NCBI GenBank assembly: GCA_003427395.1
Contig: BFEA01000184.1
Coordinates: forward strand, 1,194,928-1,252,696
Origin: Chara braunii
Taxonomy: Eukaryota; Streptophyta; Charophyceae; Charales; Characeae
DNA length: 57,769 nucleotides
Direction: 5' to 3'
This document shows positions 22,642 to 33,620 of the stretch, piece after piece. The notes beneath the pieces are model-generated. The model was not told the origin of the DNA, ran no database searches, and worked only from the letters and a program-made list of their open reading frames with translations. Each line of letters begins with the position of its first letter. The first letter of the stretch is position 1. The position numbers and the translations under genes are program-made.

Positions 22642-23522
22642 TCTTGAATTTGTTTTTCGAAAATTGAGGCGTTCACCAATCATACAGTGGTCATTTGTTC
22701 ATTAGTGCCAGCTCAATTCAGTTTGTGTCACTTTGTAGCATCAATCAGCTTCGCCTCGTGATTTATCCTTCCGTCACCACATCCAATTTTGTCCAATCAT
22801 GCAATTGTATTTTCAGCCGCGCCACCTTAATTCAAATCTCGTCATATTCGAGCAGCCATTGGCGTCGCCTTTTGGGTTTTCCCTCTCGGCACATTCAAAT
22901 TTTTCATTGTATTGGGTAATGCATAGGAACCGAATGTATGAATGCTCGTGCAGAAGGGGAGCTTTGTCGGGCCAAAGAATTGACAGCATTCAATGTCGGA
23001 ATCACAAAGCACACAGTGCGGAGGGCCAGACGGGCCATTAAATGTGTAAAGAGGCCCATGTGTTGTATTTTGTTCTCTGTGACGCCTCACAACATTCAAA
23101 GTGAAAATGCATAGATGAGTGTAGACGACGGGGCAGGTTCGGGAGAGAGGCGGAAAAGCATAGAGTTTGTTCGAGTCCGGATGCATCCGAGTATACGGGC
23201 AGAACATCACACCACACAAGGCACAAAATGACGAAAGCGAGATATTCAATCACGAAATAGGCGCCCCAACAACGGGGACGTTCGTGATGATTGAAATCCA
23301 ATGAGAAAGAACAATATTGTCGATGACAAACACGCCGGGGACATGACAAGTTCACCCGGAGATTTCCTGGCAGTGACAGTCAGTTCTGCTCTGAACCAAA
23401 CCGAGAACACCCACCAGTCCCTCACGGAAAAAATGAAAAGGAACAAATTTCGTCCGGAGAAGAACGAAATGTTCTTCTACGTCAACCCTTCTACACTACA
23501 TGATCAACAAAGGGATAGACAC
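20846..23522. other. Left arm of candidate element: repeats and GA tracts
   Basis: No gene supported. 20970-21180 has short direct repeats around 'agtacatatatctgct' and 'gtccagat.tggaacacca'. A unit of about 279 bp, at 21470-21680 and 21750-21960 with a diverged third copy near 22300-22520, carries one palindrome per copy. (GA)n tracts lie at 21360-21490, 22130-22171 and 22577-22637. Confidence 0.7.
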
Positions 23523-24215
23523 TTACCTACCAACATCGCAAATCGCCAAAGCTAGTCTAGCTCTGATAGAGGAGATGTGTCTATGGGAGAAACCAAAAGG
23601 TGGACGTAAACCTCTCGCCAAACAGGAAGCGAACATCAACATGAACACCCCACAACTAGCCCCGTCGTGCTGCCGAGGGACACCTTTCATGCTGACCTCG
23701 CGAGCGAAGTGGTCGAAAGTGCGACCATCACCGGCGGCACCTGCCACCGTGTTCAAAAATTTAACAGTTTTATCCAGAAGTGCGGAGTGGAAGGAATCTT
23801 TGGATGACGAACACGAGAAAGAATCATAGATTTCCAAAACACGTCTAGAGAAGACAATGGCCAAAAGGCTCCTGTGTTCGCCGTCCTTATGCACTGGTGC
23901 CAAGACGAGGTCATGAGACAGGAGGTCGACATCTTTAGCCCATCTGAGAACAGTTGTCGGACCTCGCAGAAGCAGTGAAGAGGCGAAGGAGTTAAAGGTG
24001 TATGTCTTCATGGTAGCGGCAGTCCGGCCGCAGTCGTCCTATAGCATCGCCATGTAGAAATTGACAACCTCATCGTTGAGCTCCCCGGATCTATCCACGA
24101 GTGCGACGATGTCCTTGACGGATACCTGTAAACTGTGAGACGGCAAACGCGCGACGATGATAGTGAGCGGCAACCGAGAGCAGATAACGTCTTCAAGGAC
24201 CGCTCTTCAATCTCG
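23523..24215 (-). pseudogene. Ulp1-type cysteine protease (C48), C-terminal exon
   Basis: The frame from about 24212 reads 'VSVKDIVALVDRSGELND', the usual substrate-cleft start of Ulp1 proteases, then a TAG at 24039-24041 in the same frame and, from ATG 24011, 162 residues. Catalytic positions in the ATG ORF: His46 ('EHRSLLAIV'), Asp63 ('IYDS'), Gln114 ('VPRQHDG') and Cys120 ('ASCGVFMLMFASCLA'). Ulp1 enzymes cleave SUMO-like modifiers, and many plant transposons carry one. Its place just downstream of the ParB-like gene, on the same strand and joined to it by a plausible intron, suggests it is the C-terminal domain of that protein. The one stop argues for decay. Confidence 0.85.
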
Positions 24216-24271
24216 AGGAAACCCTATTCAACAAACACTCGCAACACACAGCAAGCACAAAGGATGGTGCA

Positions 24272-24654
24272 CTATGAGAAAATGCCGTTGTAGCGGCCAT
24301 GGTCCGAGAAACCGCTACTCTGTGGTCCGAAAAGTTCACGCATAACGTCACCCCTACTTCTGGACCTTCTACACATAGTTGATTCTAAACTAGCACTGTC
24401 CTTTATATCCCTGCAAGCCTCGAGAAGGAATTCCTTGCAGTCTTTTTCGACAACACCCGCTGCCTCTGCAACGAGTCTTGCGCGGGAGCCCAATACGGGC
24501 ACGACTACCCTTCTGGGTGGGCCTCGAGGCTTAGTGTCCCCAGGGAACGCATCAGTGACATTGTGACGACAAGTGCCTCTCGCAACCAGGACTGAAAACC
24601 TGGCGAGGGCAGGCGGCTCCTGCGATATGGGTGTTTGTCCACGAGTTCGTCGAC
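24272..24654 (-). CDS. Predicted exon linking the big leftward gene to the protease
   Basis: The 24673-24272 frame ('GRRTRGQTPISQ...', ending near 'GRYNGIFS') joins in phase to the 25707-24850 frame if an intron is removed. Donor GTAAGC begins at 24860; acceptor TTTCTTGTACAG ends at 24655. The intron would be 206 bp and the joined codon GGT. The peptide is basic, with an R/P-rich stretch and an acidic helix-like part ('EAAGVVEKDCKEFLLEACRDIKD'). No family recognised. How it joins the protease exon (about 24271-24212) is not clear. Confidence 0.5.
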
Positions 24655-24849
24655 CTGTACAAGAAATAGCCACCCAGACAGTTCAGCAGGAGATCAACAA
24701 CACAAGTTCGCAAGAGCAACCAAGCAAACAGCACCTCACGAAGCACATCGTCACAATCCAGTTGGCGGCCGCCTATACACCTCCCCGAAATCGACGAAGC
24801 AAACAACACTTCACGAACGGGCTGACGAGCGTGAAGAAAGCAGAGAAAG

Positions 24850-25707
24850 TCAGTGCTTACCAGGCCTAGCTACCACTTCACCAGAGCCCACCGACGGCAG
24901 TCCCAGCACGATTGGCACCCCTGCGCGCATCGACGCGGCGACGACGTGCTCCAAACCCACAGGGAAACTTGACAGGCTCGAGATGTCAGCGTCGATGACC
25001 GTAGACGGTATATTCGTTTCCGGACAAAGATCGTCGACGTCCACAACATCGTCAGGTTGTGTTTTTTCCATTGTCACTGTGTCGTATTGTGTTGGGCTCA
25101 ATGGCCCACGGATGTCCAACAACACCTCTTCCCCCCTTAACTTCTTGTCCCCGTACGCTGTGTCTTTGTCGTCGTCACTCAAATAGAGAAATCTATCTCC
25201 AACAGCGTCAGAGGCTTTCTTTAGAACGTCCTTCCCCATCGCCTCGTTGTGAAGGGCGGAGTACAAGGGATCGTCGTATCCTGGCTGAACCGGTAGCTCC
25301 ATCCTGACGTCGTTGAGTGTCGGATCAATCCGGTCGTCGGCGGCATTGTCCTTGTCCAAAGTCGTCAGTAGTCGACAACCCTCAACGCCTGCCAGTTGAA
25401 GTCCTTCGTCCGTGTGCCTCGGATGAATCCGAATCACGGTCGTCTCCAAAGATGCATCAGGGAGGGAGATGTTCACAGGGCCCTGGTTCGGATTCATCCG
25501 AGCCCCCGCAGTTTCCAATGACGCCGACATGACCGCTTTCACCGGGGAGTCGCTCATGACTGCTAACTCGGCTCCGAGTGTGTTGGGCTCGACATTGGAA
25601 CTGGTCGCCAACTCACCCTCAGTCCGACAGTCCGCCTGCAGCTCCTTGTGGGCTTCCACACAGAGCATTACTGCATCCTGACACCGATCGTCTGTCATCG
25701 CAAACAC
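24850..25707 (-). CDS. Leftward gene: acidic linker region with palindromes
   Basis: 285 codons of low-complexity acidic/polar protein, no domain recognised. Two exact palindromes (25419, 25488) lie inside and are translated as 'RIHPR' and 'RMNPNQG'. The upstream neighbour ends with TAG 25714-25716, two codons after another translated palindrome ('IRIHPN'). Either this is a tolerant disordered linker or part of it is non-coding. It ends at the predicted donor at 24860. Confidence 0.5.
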   Translation of the reverse strand: MFAMTDDRCQDAVMLCVEAHKELQADCRTEGELATSSNVEPNTLGAELAVMSDSPVKAVMSASLETAGARMNPNQGPVNISLPDASLETTVIRIHPRHTDEGLQLAGVEGCRLLTTLDKDNAADDRIDPTLNDVRMELPVQPGYDDPLYSALHNEAMGKDVLKKASDAVGDRFLYLSDDDKDTAYGDKKLRGEEVLLDIRGPLSPTQYDTVTMEKTQPDDVVDVDDLCPETNIPSTVIDADISSLSSFPVGLEHVVAASMRAGVPIVLGLPSVGSGEVVARPGKH

Positions 25708-25713
25708 GACTTC

Positions 25714-27273
25714 CTAGTTCGGATGAATCCGAATTTCGTCGCCAGGGTTTTCGGAAACCCAGACCACCCGTTCGAGTTCTGTAGACAGCTGTGCTCCCTC
25801 GATGGCACGGCCTTCGCGGTTCGGATTAATCCGAAATTCCTTTTGAGGCGAAACGGAACACAGTTCCAGCTTGTCGCTGCCGGACCCGTGGTATGTTGTC
25901 GTCTCGCTTCCCGGAAGGCACTGAGTTCCGAACAACGAGGTCGTCTCTGAGGTTCGGATTGATCCGAGACAATCCGCCAACCGTATTTCGAGCTGAGCGA
26001 AGCATGTTCCATGCTTTGCGACACCCGCCCCGCCAACCGCATCGACAAACTGTGTTTCGCTGGTGGAGCTAATCACAGGGTCCTGCTCGCTAGGCCGCGT
26101 AATACACCCAGGCCTCAAGTCGTTCCCCGTCTCCATTGAGGTGCTGCTCGTTACTGCCAGAACCCCACCGTCCTCGTCGCGGTCGCCATCGGACCCCTGC
26201 CCGTCTCCTCTGTGATGCTTTGTCTTCTCTCCGCTGCGAGGCTTCTTCTTCTCTCGGCTGCCCTTTCTCCCCTCTCCGCCGCCTGCGTGCCCCGGAGACC
26301 GTTGTTTCGTTGATCGCTGTTCACTTCCACCTTCGGTACCTCGTTGCCCGCCGCCTTCACCATCCCCGTCGCCGTCCTTTCCGCGAGACTTGCGCTTCAC
26401 AACTCCTGCCGGCGGGGTGACCCCAGGCAATTCCCAACTCACTTGCTTAATTGTCCGGCTTGATGGAAGGGCGTAGAACGCGGAGGACACTTCTAGCCAT
26501 TTATTTGACTGCAAGAACTTGAACAGCGTGTCCCCGTATTCGCGAAGAGCAGGGTCGTCCTTATTTCGTCGATTGACCTCACTTAATCTCTCCAATACCG
26601 CATCGTTGGCGCGAGATTTGAATGTCTCGAGGTCCCAACGATCGTCATATATCCACCCTCCACTTACGTCCCTCACAGCCACTGCCCATTCGCCGTCGAG
26701 AAGGACTGGCTGGAAATGGTCCGGGTGCCACACGATATCATGGCCCCAANCTTCGGCTGTGGAGAAGGTGTGTTTGTTGCCCATGTGGAAGGGAGTCGCA
26801 GGAGCCTTGAGATGCGGATGGTCCGGAGGAACTGGATGGACGGGTCGAAGACGTTCGGACTGTGGCGTGAGACGAATAGGCTCCCCCGGCGAACTCCTCA
26901 GACGGGACAACCCACCCCTCTTGACAGGCGCTGAGGAGGACACGGGCGTGGGACCGCCCGAGGTAGGTGTAGCGAGAGGTGTCCCCGGTTTGCATACTGA
27001 TGGCGACTCAGAAACTTGGGCGTTGAAGATGGCCAATTGCCCGTCCAAATCGAAGAGGTCATCCTCAATGCTCTCCTCCTGCTCAGCCTCGATATTGAAG
27101 TCGTCCTCCTCACCGAATGCCAGCTTGTACTTATCCAAAGTGAAGTCGGCCGGATCGACAACATCCTCGTTAAAAAAGACATATTCCAGCCTTTTAATGA
27201 AGCTCACATCGCCGGCCCGATCCGCTCCGTGGTAGCCTTGGAGGACCGCAATGGCGACTTCCTTCCGCACCAC
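25714..27273 (-). CDS. Leftward gene: unrecognised domain plus basic tail
   Basis: 519 codons; one N at 26750. N-terminal part is acidic ('EEDDFNIEAEQEESIEDDLFDLDG'-type, 27060-27140), followed by a P/S-rich linker, then a compact region (26760-26430) with 'WGHDIVWHPDHFQPVLLDGEWAVAV' and 'LFKFLQSNKWLEVSSAFYALP', which looks folded but which I cannot name. After it comes a K/R/G-rich tail. The preceding ORF is in the same frame, separated only by TAA at 27274, where GTAAGT also offers a splice donor. Confidence 0.55.
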   Translation of the reverse strand: MVRKEVAIAVLQGYHGADRAGDVSFIKRLEYVFFNEDVVDPADFTLDKYKLAFGEEDDFNIEAEQEESIEDDLFDLDGQLAIFNAQVSESPSVCKPGTPLATPTSGGPTPVSSSAPVKRGGLSRLRSSPGEPIRLTPQSERLRPVHPVPPDHPHLKAPATPFHMGNKHTFSTAEXWGHDIVWHPDHFQPVLLDGEWAVAVRDVSGGWIYDDRWDLETFKSRANDAVLERLSEVNRRNKDDPALREYGDTLFKFLQSNKWLEVSSAFYALPSSRTIKQVSWELPGVTPPAGVVKRKSRGKDGDGDGEGGGQRGTEGGSEQRSTKQRSPGHAGGGEGRKGSREKKKPRSGEKTKHHRGDGQGSDGDRDEDGGVLAVTSSTSMETGNDLRPGCITRPSEQDPVISSTSETQFVDAVGGAGVAKHGTCFAQLEIRLADCLGSIRTSETTSLFGTQCLPGSETTTYHGSGSDKLELCSVSPQKEFRINPNREGRAIEGAQLSTELERVVWVSENPGDEIRIHPN

Positions 27274-28619
27274 TTACTGCGGGTTAGATCTCAACCTTGG
27301 TTGTTCGCCGTAAAGGAAGGAGTAGACCTGGCGCCTTTTCTTCGGAGTCAAATTGAAGAACATGTCCTTGTTCGGGTCATAAACGGGCTCGACCACGATA
27401 TGGTGGAAATCGCATGGGTAAGCCTTGGACGACACTTCATGGGTGACATACTGCACGGTGTATTTGAGCTGCGTTGTGTCCCCATCCACGGCCAAGACGT
27501 GCCTTCCCTGCTGAAGCAGACTCCACACCACCTGCGCGTGCGGCTTGCCCAAGAACAGCACGGCATCCGCCACACCACAGAAGAAAAGAAACCGATTGCA
27601 CAACTGATTCGGATTCCGCTCGCCGTCCTTGTATAGTGCACCCCTCTGGGTCAGGTTTCCGATGTCCGCGAAAGTCAAAGACTTGAAAGACTTCTCCTCC
27701 ACATCCGTGGGTGTCACTTTCTGTTTCCTCCGGAGAGCGGCGGCGTCGTCTTCAGCAACAGCTCCCTCGTACACCGGGTGAGTTAGTAGCCGAGGATCCT
27801 CGCCTTTGAAAAGGATGTGCATCACATCTGGCTCCTCCCAGACGCTGTTTCCGAACTGATGCCTCTTCTTCGATGCCGTCTTCCGAACCCACTTCCCCAT
27901 GTAGCGTCGGTAGCCCCAAGCGCAGACAAACATGTCATGAAGGAGAGGTTCCACAGGCAGGGGACGAATACCACCAATGTCCAGTAGTCCAGACAAACGA
28001 AGCCCAGCAACTCACTCAGAGACGCGAATGCCCCAGAGTCCCATTGCGCACGGTCCACAGCACCGCACAAGTCGAGTACGCAAGTGTGGGAGCGTAGCTG
28101 ATGCCCCTGTTTTCCCAGCGCCTGCTTATGATCTATGGCACTCAACGGGTCGACGTTAAACTGGGCCTGCATCGTCAAGGCGCTTGTCCTTGTCCACATA
28201 ATGTTGATGCATTCATCAACGCCCCGAGGGATTTTTTTGCCTTTGGCGTGATCTCCAGTGATCACCGAAAGGACGACACGCTTCCACTCCGCCGGGAAAT
28301 GCTGGTCGTTGACGAGGGCCGCCGTTCTCTTGATCTTGTTGTCGTGTTGAAACCCGAGAAACTGAGGGTACTTGTTGACATATGTGGTGTCCGTGAAAAA
28401 TTTCCTACTCTCATTCCATAGCTTGTCGTCGAGACCTCTATCCTTGAACTCTTCGAACAGTTGCTTCTTGGACCTGAAGAACGTGGAGTTGGCATTCCAC
28501 TCCCGCTTATCCATTTCCTCGTACTTGAACTCCACGTAGTGCCACAGCCTCAGCATAATCCGGTCCATTTTTATTATGTGGACCATCTCCTTGACACTGA
28601 ACTTGCCCTGGTCGGCCAA
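27274..28619 (-). pseudogene. Leftward gene: conserved-looking enzyme-like segment
   Basis: Two frames join here: 28619 to about 28000, then 27996-27274, with one shift around 28000 ('ELLG' into 'LSGLLDIGGIRPLP'). The second part contains 'CGVADAVLFLGKPHAQVV' and 'LLQQGRHVLAVDGDTTQLKY', a strand-loop-helix and acid-ended strand pattern reminiscent of a Rossmann-type, possibly methyltransferase-like, fold. That reading is weak and I would not assign a function. Upstream in the gene are the ParB-like segment and two linkers; downstream the protease. Protein-like composition persists throughout. Confidence 0.55.
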
Positions 28620-28640
28620 CCTTTTGCTACTCGTTTGAAC

Positions 28641-29171
28641 CTACACGACGTTAAGGTTCAAGACGCCGTTCAACAGCCTTTTCTTATCGCGGTCCGTCAA
28701 GTCCACCAATTCCTTCCAGCAGTGGACATCCAACTCTGGAACTTGGACGTAGAAAGTTTTCTCCTCCGCGCCTTTCTTTGGCTTCCCCCTGCCCTTTTTC
28801 AACGACGGGTCGTCCACCTTCACGTACCAGACGTGTTTCTTCAGCCCCTGGCTGTCAGTCACAGTGGAGAGTCCTGGCTTGGCCACCTCCTCATGGGTGG
28901 GCGGCTTTTCAGTCCAACACCGGTCGTCGGAAGCAAGGAGTTTCCCTTTCGACCACTCCTCATAGAACTTCAACCCCAAAGCGAAGACGGAGTCATCTGC
29001 GATGGCCAGCGGGAGGTAGTATCGAAGTTTCTCAGCCCATTCCTTTCTTTTCTTTGCTTCCATTGACAGGTTCCAAATAGGCGTGTACGGCGTCTTCTTC
29101 ATTGCCAACGCCATGAACCGCACCCACTTTCGCACCTCGTCCTGTTTCTTCGAGGCATTGCCGAGCACCAC
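28641..29171 (-). pseudogene. Leftward gene: lysine-rich middle segment
   Basis: 176 codons in the same frame as both neighbours, bounded by TGA 29193 and TAG 28641. Contains 'GKPRVVLGNASKKQDEVRKW' reading across its start, a helix-rich region, and 'KKGRGKPKKGAEEKTFYVQVPE'. No family recognised. Its flanking stops each replace what would fit a Trp codon (TGG to TGA or TAG), which suggests nonsense mutations rather than separate genes. Confidence 0.55.
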
Positions 29172-29192
29172 ACGCGGTTTGCCCTTAATTTT

Positions 29193-29861
29193 TCAGATAT
29201 TGCAAATGTCTCGCATAGATAAAACCTGCAAGCGCAGTGGATTCTTCTTGTCTTTCATGTTGTCTTCGCAGCTGACATGGGCGTAGCCGTCGAACTCGTC
29301 GTCAGGGAAGTAGATCGGTCTGAACGGCCATTTACAGAAGTTGTAGTAATCAAACACGGGATGGTCTTTCACCATCATCGCCGCCCTCGCGTTATGTTGT
29401 CCACACACAGGATAATACCAGTATCTCTCCGGGTGTGAGCTGTCGAAGTCAGCAGGCAGCACGCGCACAACAGGCTCGCCGTTCTCTGGAGGCGCGATGA
29501 TCGGAGCGAGAACGAAAATGGGCTTCGTGTATCTCATGTCTTTACATTCGTAGCAGTCGATCATAGCCGACGCGATGGTATCAACGAGGAACTCGTCCAA
29601 GGATCGGTGGTTGTACGCGTCTTCCCAGTCAGGAATGGCTAATATTCTTTCGGGATGGATGTGCAACACGACGTCCTTCTGCACCCCTGTCTGCATCTCG
29701 AGGAAGAACGCATTGTCGAGGTTAAAGGCGTTGAGGTTAATCTCCACGTCGTCATCCCCCTCCCCGCTATCGCCCTCGTCTGCTTTCTTCCCCCTCGATG
29801 ATTTCGCCCTTTTTCCGGAAGACTCACCGGTTCTTCGCTGTGTCGACGAGTCTTTTGGCAT
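29193..29861 (-). pseudogene. ParB/sulfiredoxin-like domain of the leftward gene
   Basis: 222 codons. Residues 1-40 are a charged tail. From residue 64 the pattern is ParB-like: 'IHPERI' (68-73), 'DAYNHRSL' (81-88), an alternating strand region with 'KPIFVLAPI', then the box 'CGQHNARAA' (153-161) in the place of the ParB GERR-A or sulfiredoxin G-C-H-R motif. Family members bind DNA or NTPs: ParB loads at palindromic parS sites and slides, others are nucleases. No palindrome lies within the coding part here, but sites are dense on both sides. The match is by motif only; a profile search is needed for certainty. Confidence 0.6.
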
Positions 29862-29873
29862 TTCATCCCCACC

Positions 29874-30887
29874 TCAAACCCTTTTCCTCTTCTCAACGGA
29901 ACCGCCCTCTCGTGTTGTTGGCGTCCGAGCACTCCCGCCTACCTTTCTCTGCCTTTTCAGAGCACCTAGTCCCTCTCGCTCTTCCTCATCCGGCAAGTTG
30001 CGCTTGCCTCCCGACTGAGTCTTTTCAACCGATCTCTCACGGAACAGCCCCTGCTCGGACACCTCGTCACCGACGACGTTCCTACTTGCTTCTCGTTCCT
30101 GGCTCAACTCCGTCTGCAGTTCCCCCGGCGCTGGTCGGGCCCGGCGAGTCGTCTCATCTGACCCACGCACCTCTCGAACCTGCATACCACCCGCTCGATC
30201 TCCAGGCGAAACCTCGGCCACCTGCATGCCACGAACGAACGAACCGATCCTTTCGACCAGACCACGAGGAGTCGTCGATTCCGAGCCCTGTCGCAACCGT
30301 TCGCCATTGCCGCCTCCATGTGGCGTCGACTCCCCAAGCAAACCGTGGCGGCGAGATACATGCAAGCCTGGTTTCAAAGGAGCACGCGGATGGTCGTCCT
30401 CCGAGTCGTCTGACATGCCCACCTCTTGATCAGGAGGCGTATCTGGCAGGCCACCCTGACCTCCCATCTCCCTTTCAGAGCACTCTCCTCCCGCGAACCC
30501 AACAGGACCACTGATCGATGTTCCAGGTCCGATGTCCACGGCACTGACAAAGGTACCAGCTTTCGCCCAGACCTCGAGGAAGTCTGTGACGTGAACGGCC
30601 TCGTCGTGCCCCGACGCTAGCGGGAGAAAGTGAGGCAAAGACATTGCACGACGGCCGTACCCGCCGAACATCTTCCCGACAACCTTGCATCCCTTTGCGA
30701 TGCCGTCGACAGAACCATCACTTCTGTAATGCTTTTTCAACGTAAACTTGAAATTGTATTCGCCATCGTCGACCCACAAGATGATGGACCCTGCGAGACG
30801 CGTTCTGCTGGCGCGAACAGCGACGAACAAGAGCGGCCCGCACGGTGGTTGCAACGGGTCGGAGCCGTCCTGGCTTGCCCAGTCCAA
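29874..30887 (-). pseudogene. Leftward gene: N-terminal region, mostly disordered
   Basis: 337 codons. Residues 30-85 look folded ('GSIILWVDDGEYNFKFTLKK', 'GCKVVGKMFGGYGRRAMSLP'); the remainder is acidic/basic low complexity, ending in basic 'KRQRKVGGSARTPTTREGG'. The frame opens after a TAG near 30897, with no ATG; a splice acceptor-like CTAG lies nearby, so the true start may be further upstream. TGA at 29874-29876 separates it from the ParB-like segment, in frame. Confidence 0.5.
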
Positions 30888-33620
30888 ATACTAGACACGT
30901 TTGCTGTAGTCGCACCACAAGTTTTGAGCACGTCGTTCTTCCTCCCCACCTCCAACTCCCCGACTCATTTCCCTTGCCGGCGACGACGTCCTCCCTCGAC
31001 TCTCCTCTCCGTGCGGGGCGGAACCACCAGCGGAGCGGCCTCGTCCGTGTGAAGCCATTCCCTGAAACACACGGAGGAAATGAACCCACATTCACTCAGA
31101 ACAGTCAGCACGTCCCAACATCAACCACGACCCACGGCACGTATTCTGTTATCGATCACACGGACTCCAAAAGAACGAAGTTCAGTCATAGTTAGACGAC
31201 AATGGTCCACAAGCCTGCAGGTTTCGGATAAATCCGAGGCATCGTCAGCCATCCTCGTCACACTGCCCGTAAAAGAACGAATGCTCGAAAACGAAGACCG
31301 TGGGATAGATCGGATACATCCGAAGCAGGCGCAGTCGAAAAAACGATTTCGCATAGGCACCTGCCCGGGAAAAACAACGCCTCGCAAGAAGGCCCTAGAA
31401 CGTTGATACGGCAGACGAAGGCGAATACGTTGTCATCCGAAGTCGACAAGTGGATTGTAAAGTCCGCCGTTGTAGTTCGGATGAATCCGAGCTCCAAAGC
31501 GGTGTGGACCTCCCCCTGTCGGCCCGTACGAAACCGAACTCGAGTTTTCTTGTCCTTCTGAGTTGGTAACGGTTGTGACTCGGATGCATCCGAATTCGAA
31601 CAGCNCGGTCCAGAGACGGTCGTCCACAAGAGGTCATCTACAGCACATGTTTTCGTCACCGACCTGCGAGCACTGGGTTAACCCTATCCTGCCGGAGGTT
31701 CGGTTCGGTTGAACCTGAACTTCTCAAATGTGGCTCGGATTAATCAGAGACGGGGACCAGTGGATGGCTATCCAAGCTTCCGTTATTCCCCAGCTCTCGT
31801 CGGGTCCAATCGAATTTCGCACGGTGTGTCTTCGTCCTTGAGTGTTTAAGACGCGTGTGGTCCGGATTTATCCGATTTCGACAGAGGCTGTCCCGATACG
31901 TGCGACCACGACAGGCTGCGCCGACACCGTGTTCTTTCGACGTACAAGTTTATCAGACCGTGCGACGTCGTCAATACCCTTTGCGCATGTGGTAAATCCG
32001 AAAATGCCACCGGTGTGGTTTGGATTAATCCGACTTCGCCGAGGCGCTACGCTTTGTTGTCGCTCCACCACACAGCGGACCTCCCCGCGATTGCCGTTGT
32101 GTGTCATTATAATTTGTGCGTCATCACGGGGGACATCGTCGTCGTCGTGAGTTTTAGTTGGTTGTTGCTCGCCCAATCCAAACAATAGACACGTTTGCTG
32201 TAGTCGCAACACAAGTTTCTAGCTCGTCTTTCTTCCACCGAGCGTAACCATCTCGACTCGTTTTAGTTGCATGAATCCGAGGCAGCTTTCTGGAAGACGA
32301 AGACAGCGTGGTAGTTCGGATACATCCGAACTAGGCAGAGTCGAAAGACCGACGTTGTGACTCGGATGCATCCGAATTAGGCCGACCACAAGAGGAGGAC
32401 ATCGGCACGGCGTGTGTTACTCAATGACCTGTGAGCAGAGGGTGCCCCCTATCCTGTCGGAGGTGTGGTTCGGATTAATCCGAGACGGAACGGTCTTTTG
32501 ACAGCGTGTGATTTCGTCGTCCACGTTTATGGGAACGTGCGGCGTCGTAAATACCATCTGAGCATGTGACAAATCCAAATTTGTCATCAGTGTGGTTCGG
32601 ATTAATCCGAACTTCGCCGAGGTGCCTCGGTTAGTGGTCGCCCCGTGAGTTTTAGTGGGTTGTGACTCGGATGCAACCGAAATTAACAAGGATGGCTCGG
32701 ATACGTCGGTTGTTGCGCCACCACAAGATTGTATGGACAGGGTGGGCTGTCGTCCTCCTGGTTGGTCGAACATATCGCCGTCTACAATACCCTATGAGCA
32801 TCTGATCGCTCCGTGTCCTGTCCTATGTCCAAGTCAAGGGAAGGGTTCCTCGCGGCGTTCGGCTGACGCGACGTTTGATAGGGTTTAAAGATTTGAATTC
32901 ACGTTCGCCTCCTGTGTCTTCGAATCTGTTGTAGCAGTCTTCGGACTACTGATCTGTGATTGCACTCAGGGGGGGACCAACCTGAGATCGGTTGAGCGAC
33001 TGTCTGCGATACACAAAGATTGGAGAAAGGCAGAAAACCTGCATAGACACGGAAGGGAGACTAAGATCGATAGAGACGTCGACAAGGAGAGGATGCGCAG
33101 CGAGAGAGCCCGTCTTTAGCTCTCTGTCTCTCCATGTGCAGATCCTGCGGATGGTGTTGTCCATTTCGGAATTCGCAATGTGACCGTTAATAAAACAACA
33201 CAAAAGAAATTTAAGAAAAAATTGTTCGTGTCGGCGAGTGGAAGATTGGCGAAAAATGTAAAAAATTCGACGAATGTGAAAAACGAATAAACATTTTACG
33301 GATATAGAACCGAACGCCGAGCGAACTGCACGACGCGACTTACGCGGAAAACGAATAAACAAACCGAGCGCAATAAAAATTTATTTGGCGAGAAGAAAGT
33401 CCATGTGCAATCCAGAAGAGACACAATAAGAGAAACCATGTTCTCTTGTTCGACAACATACGACTGAAATCCTTATATCGCAGTTCATGAGAGAGAAAAC
33501 AAATTGACGACAAGCGAGTAACACTTCAACAAAACATCTGAAGTGACGACACAATCTGAAAGTGCGTATCGCAACATTCTCAGGCTGCATTCGCGGGTCC
33601 CGTTTCGTTGGTGACCACTC
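30888..33620. other. Central region, palindrome-rich, no firm gene
   Basis: Contains eight exact palindromes (31224-32610) and several near copies, the densest cluster in the window (four in 31224-31593 and four in 32316-32610). A 60-bp segment at 30875-30935 recurs at 32170-32232. 32880-33620 has none. Since the genes on either side are divergent, promoters should lie between 31 and 40 kb, but I cannot point to one. Confidence 0.65.

Noticed and set aside
23038-23520. Small ORFs beside the protease end
   Set aside because: Low protein-like character, several overlapping frames, and no link to the protease frame.
27274-27996. Confident DNA methyltransferase call
   Set aside because: Only a loose Rossmann-like pattern is visible; no clear catalytic motif such as DPPY or PC.
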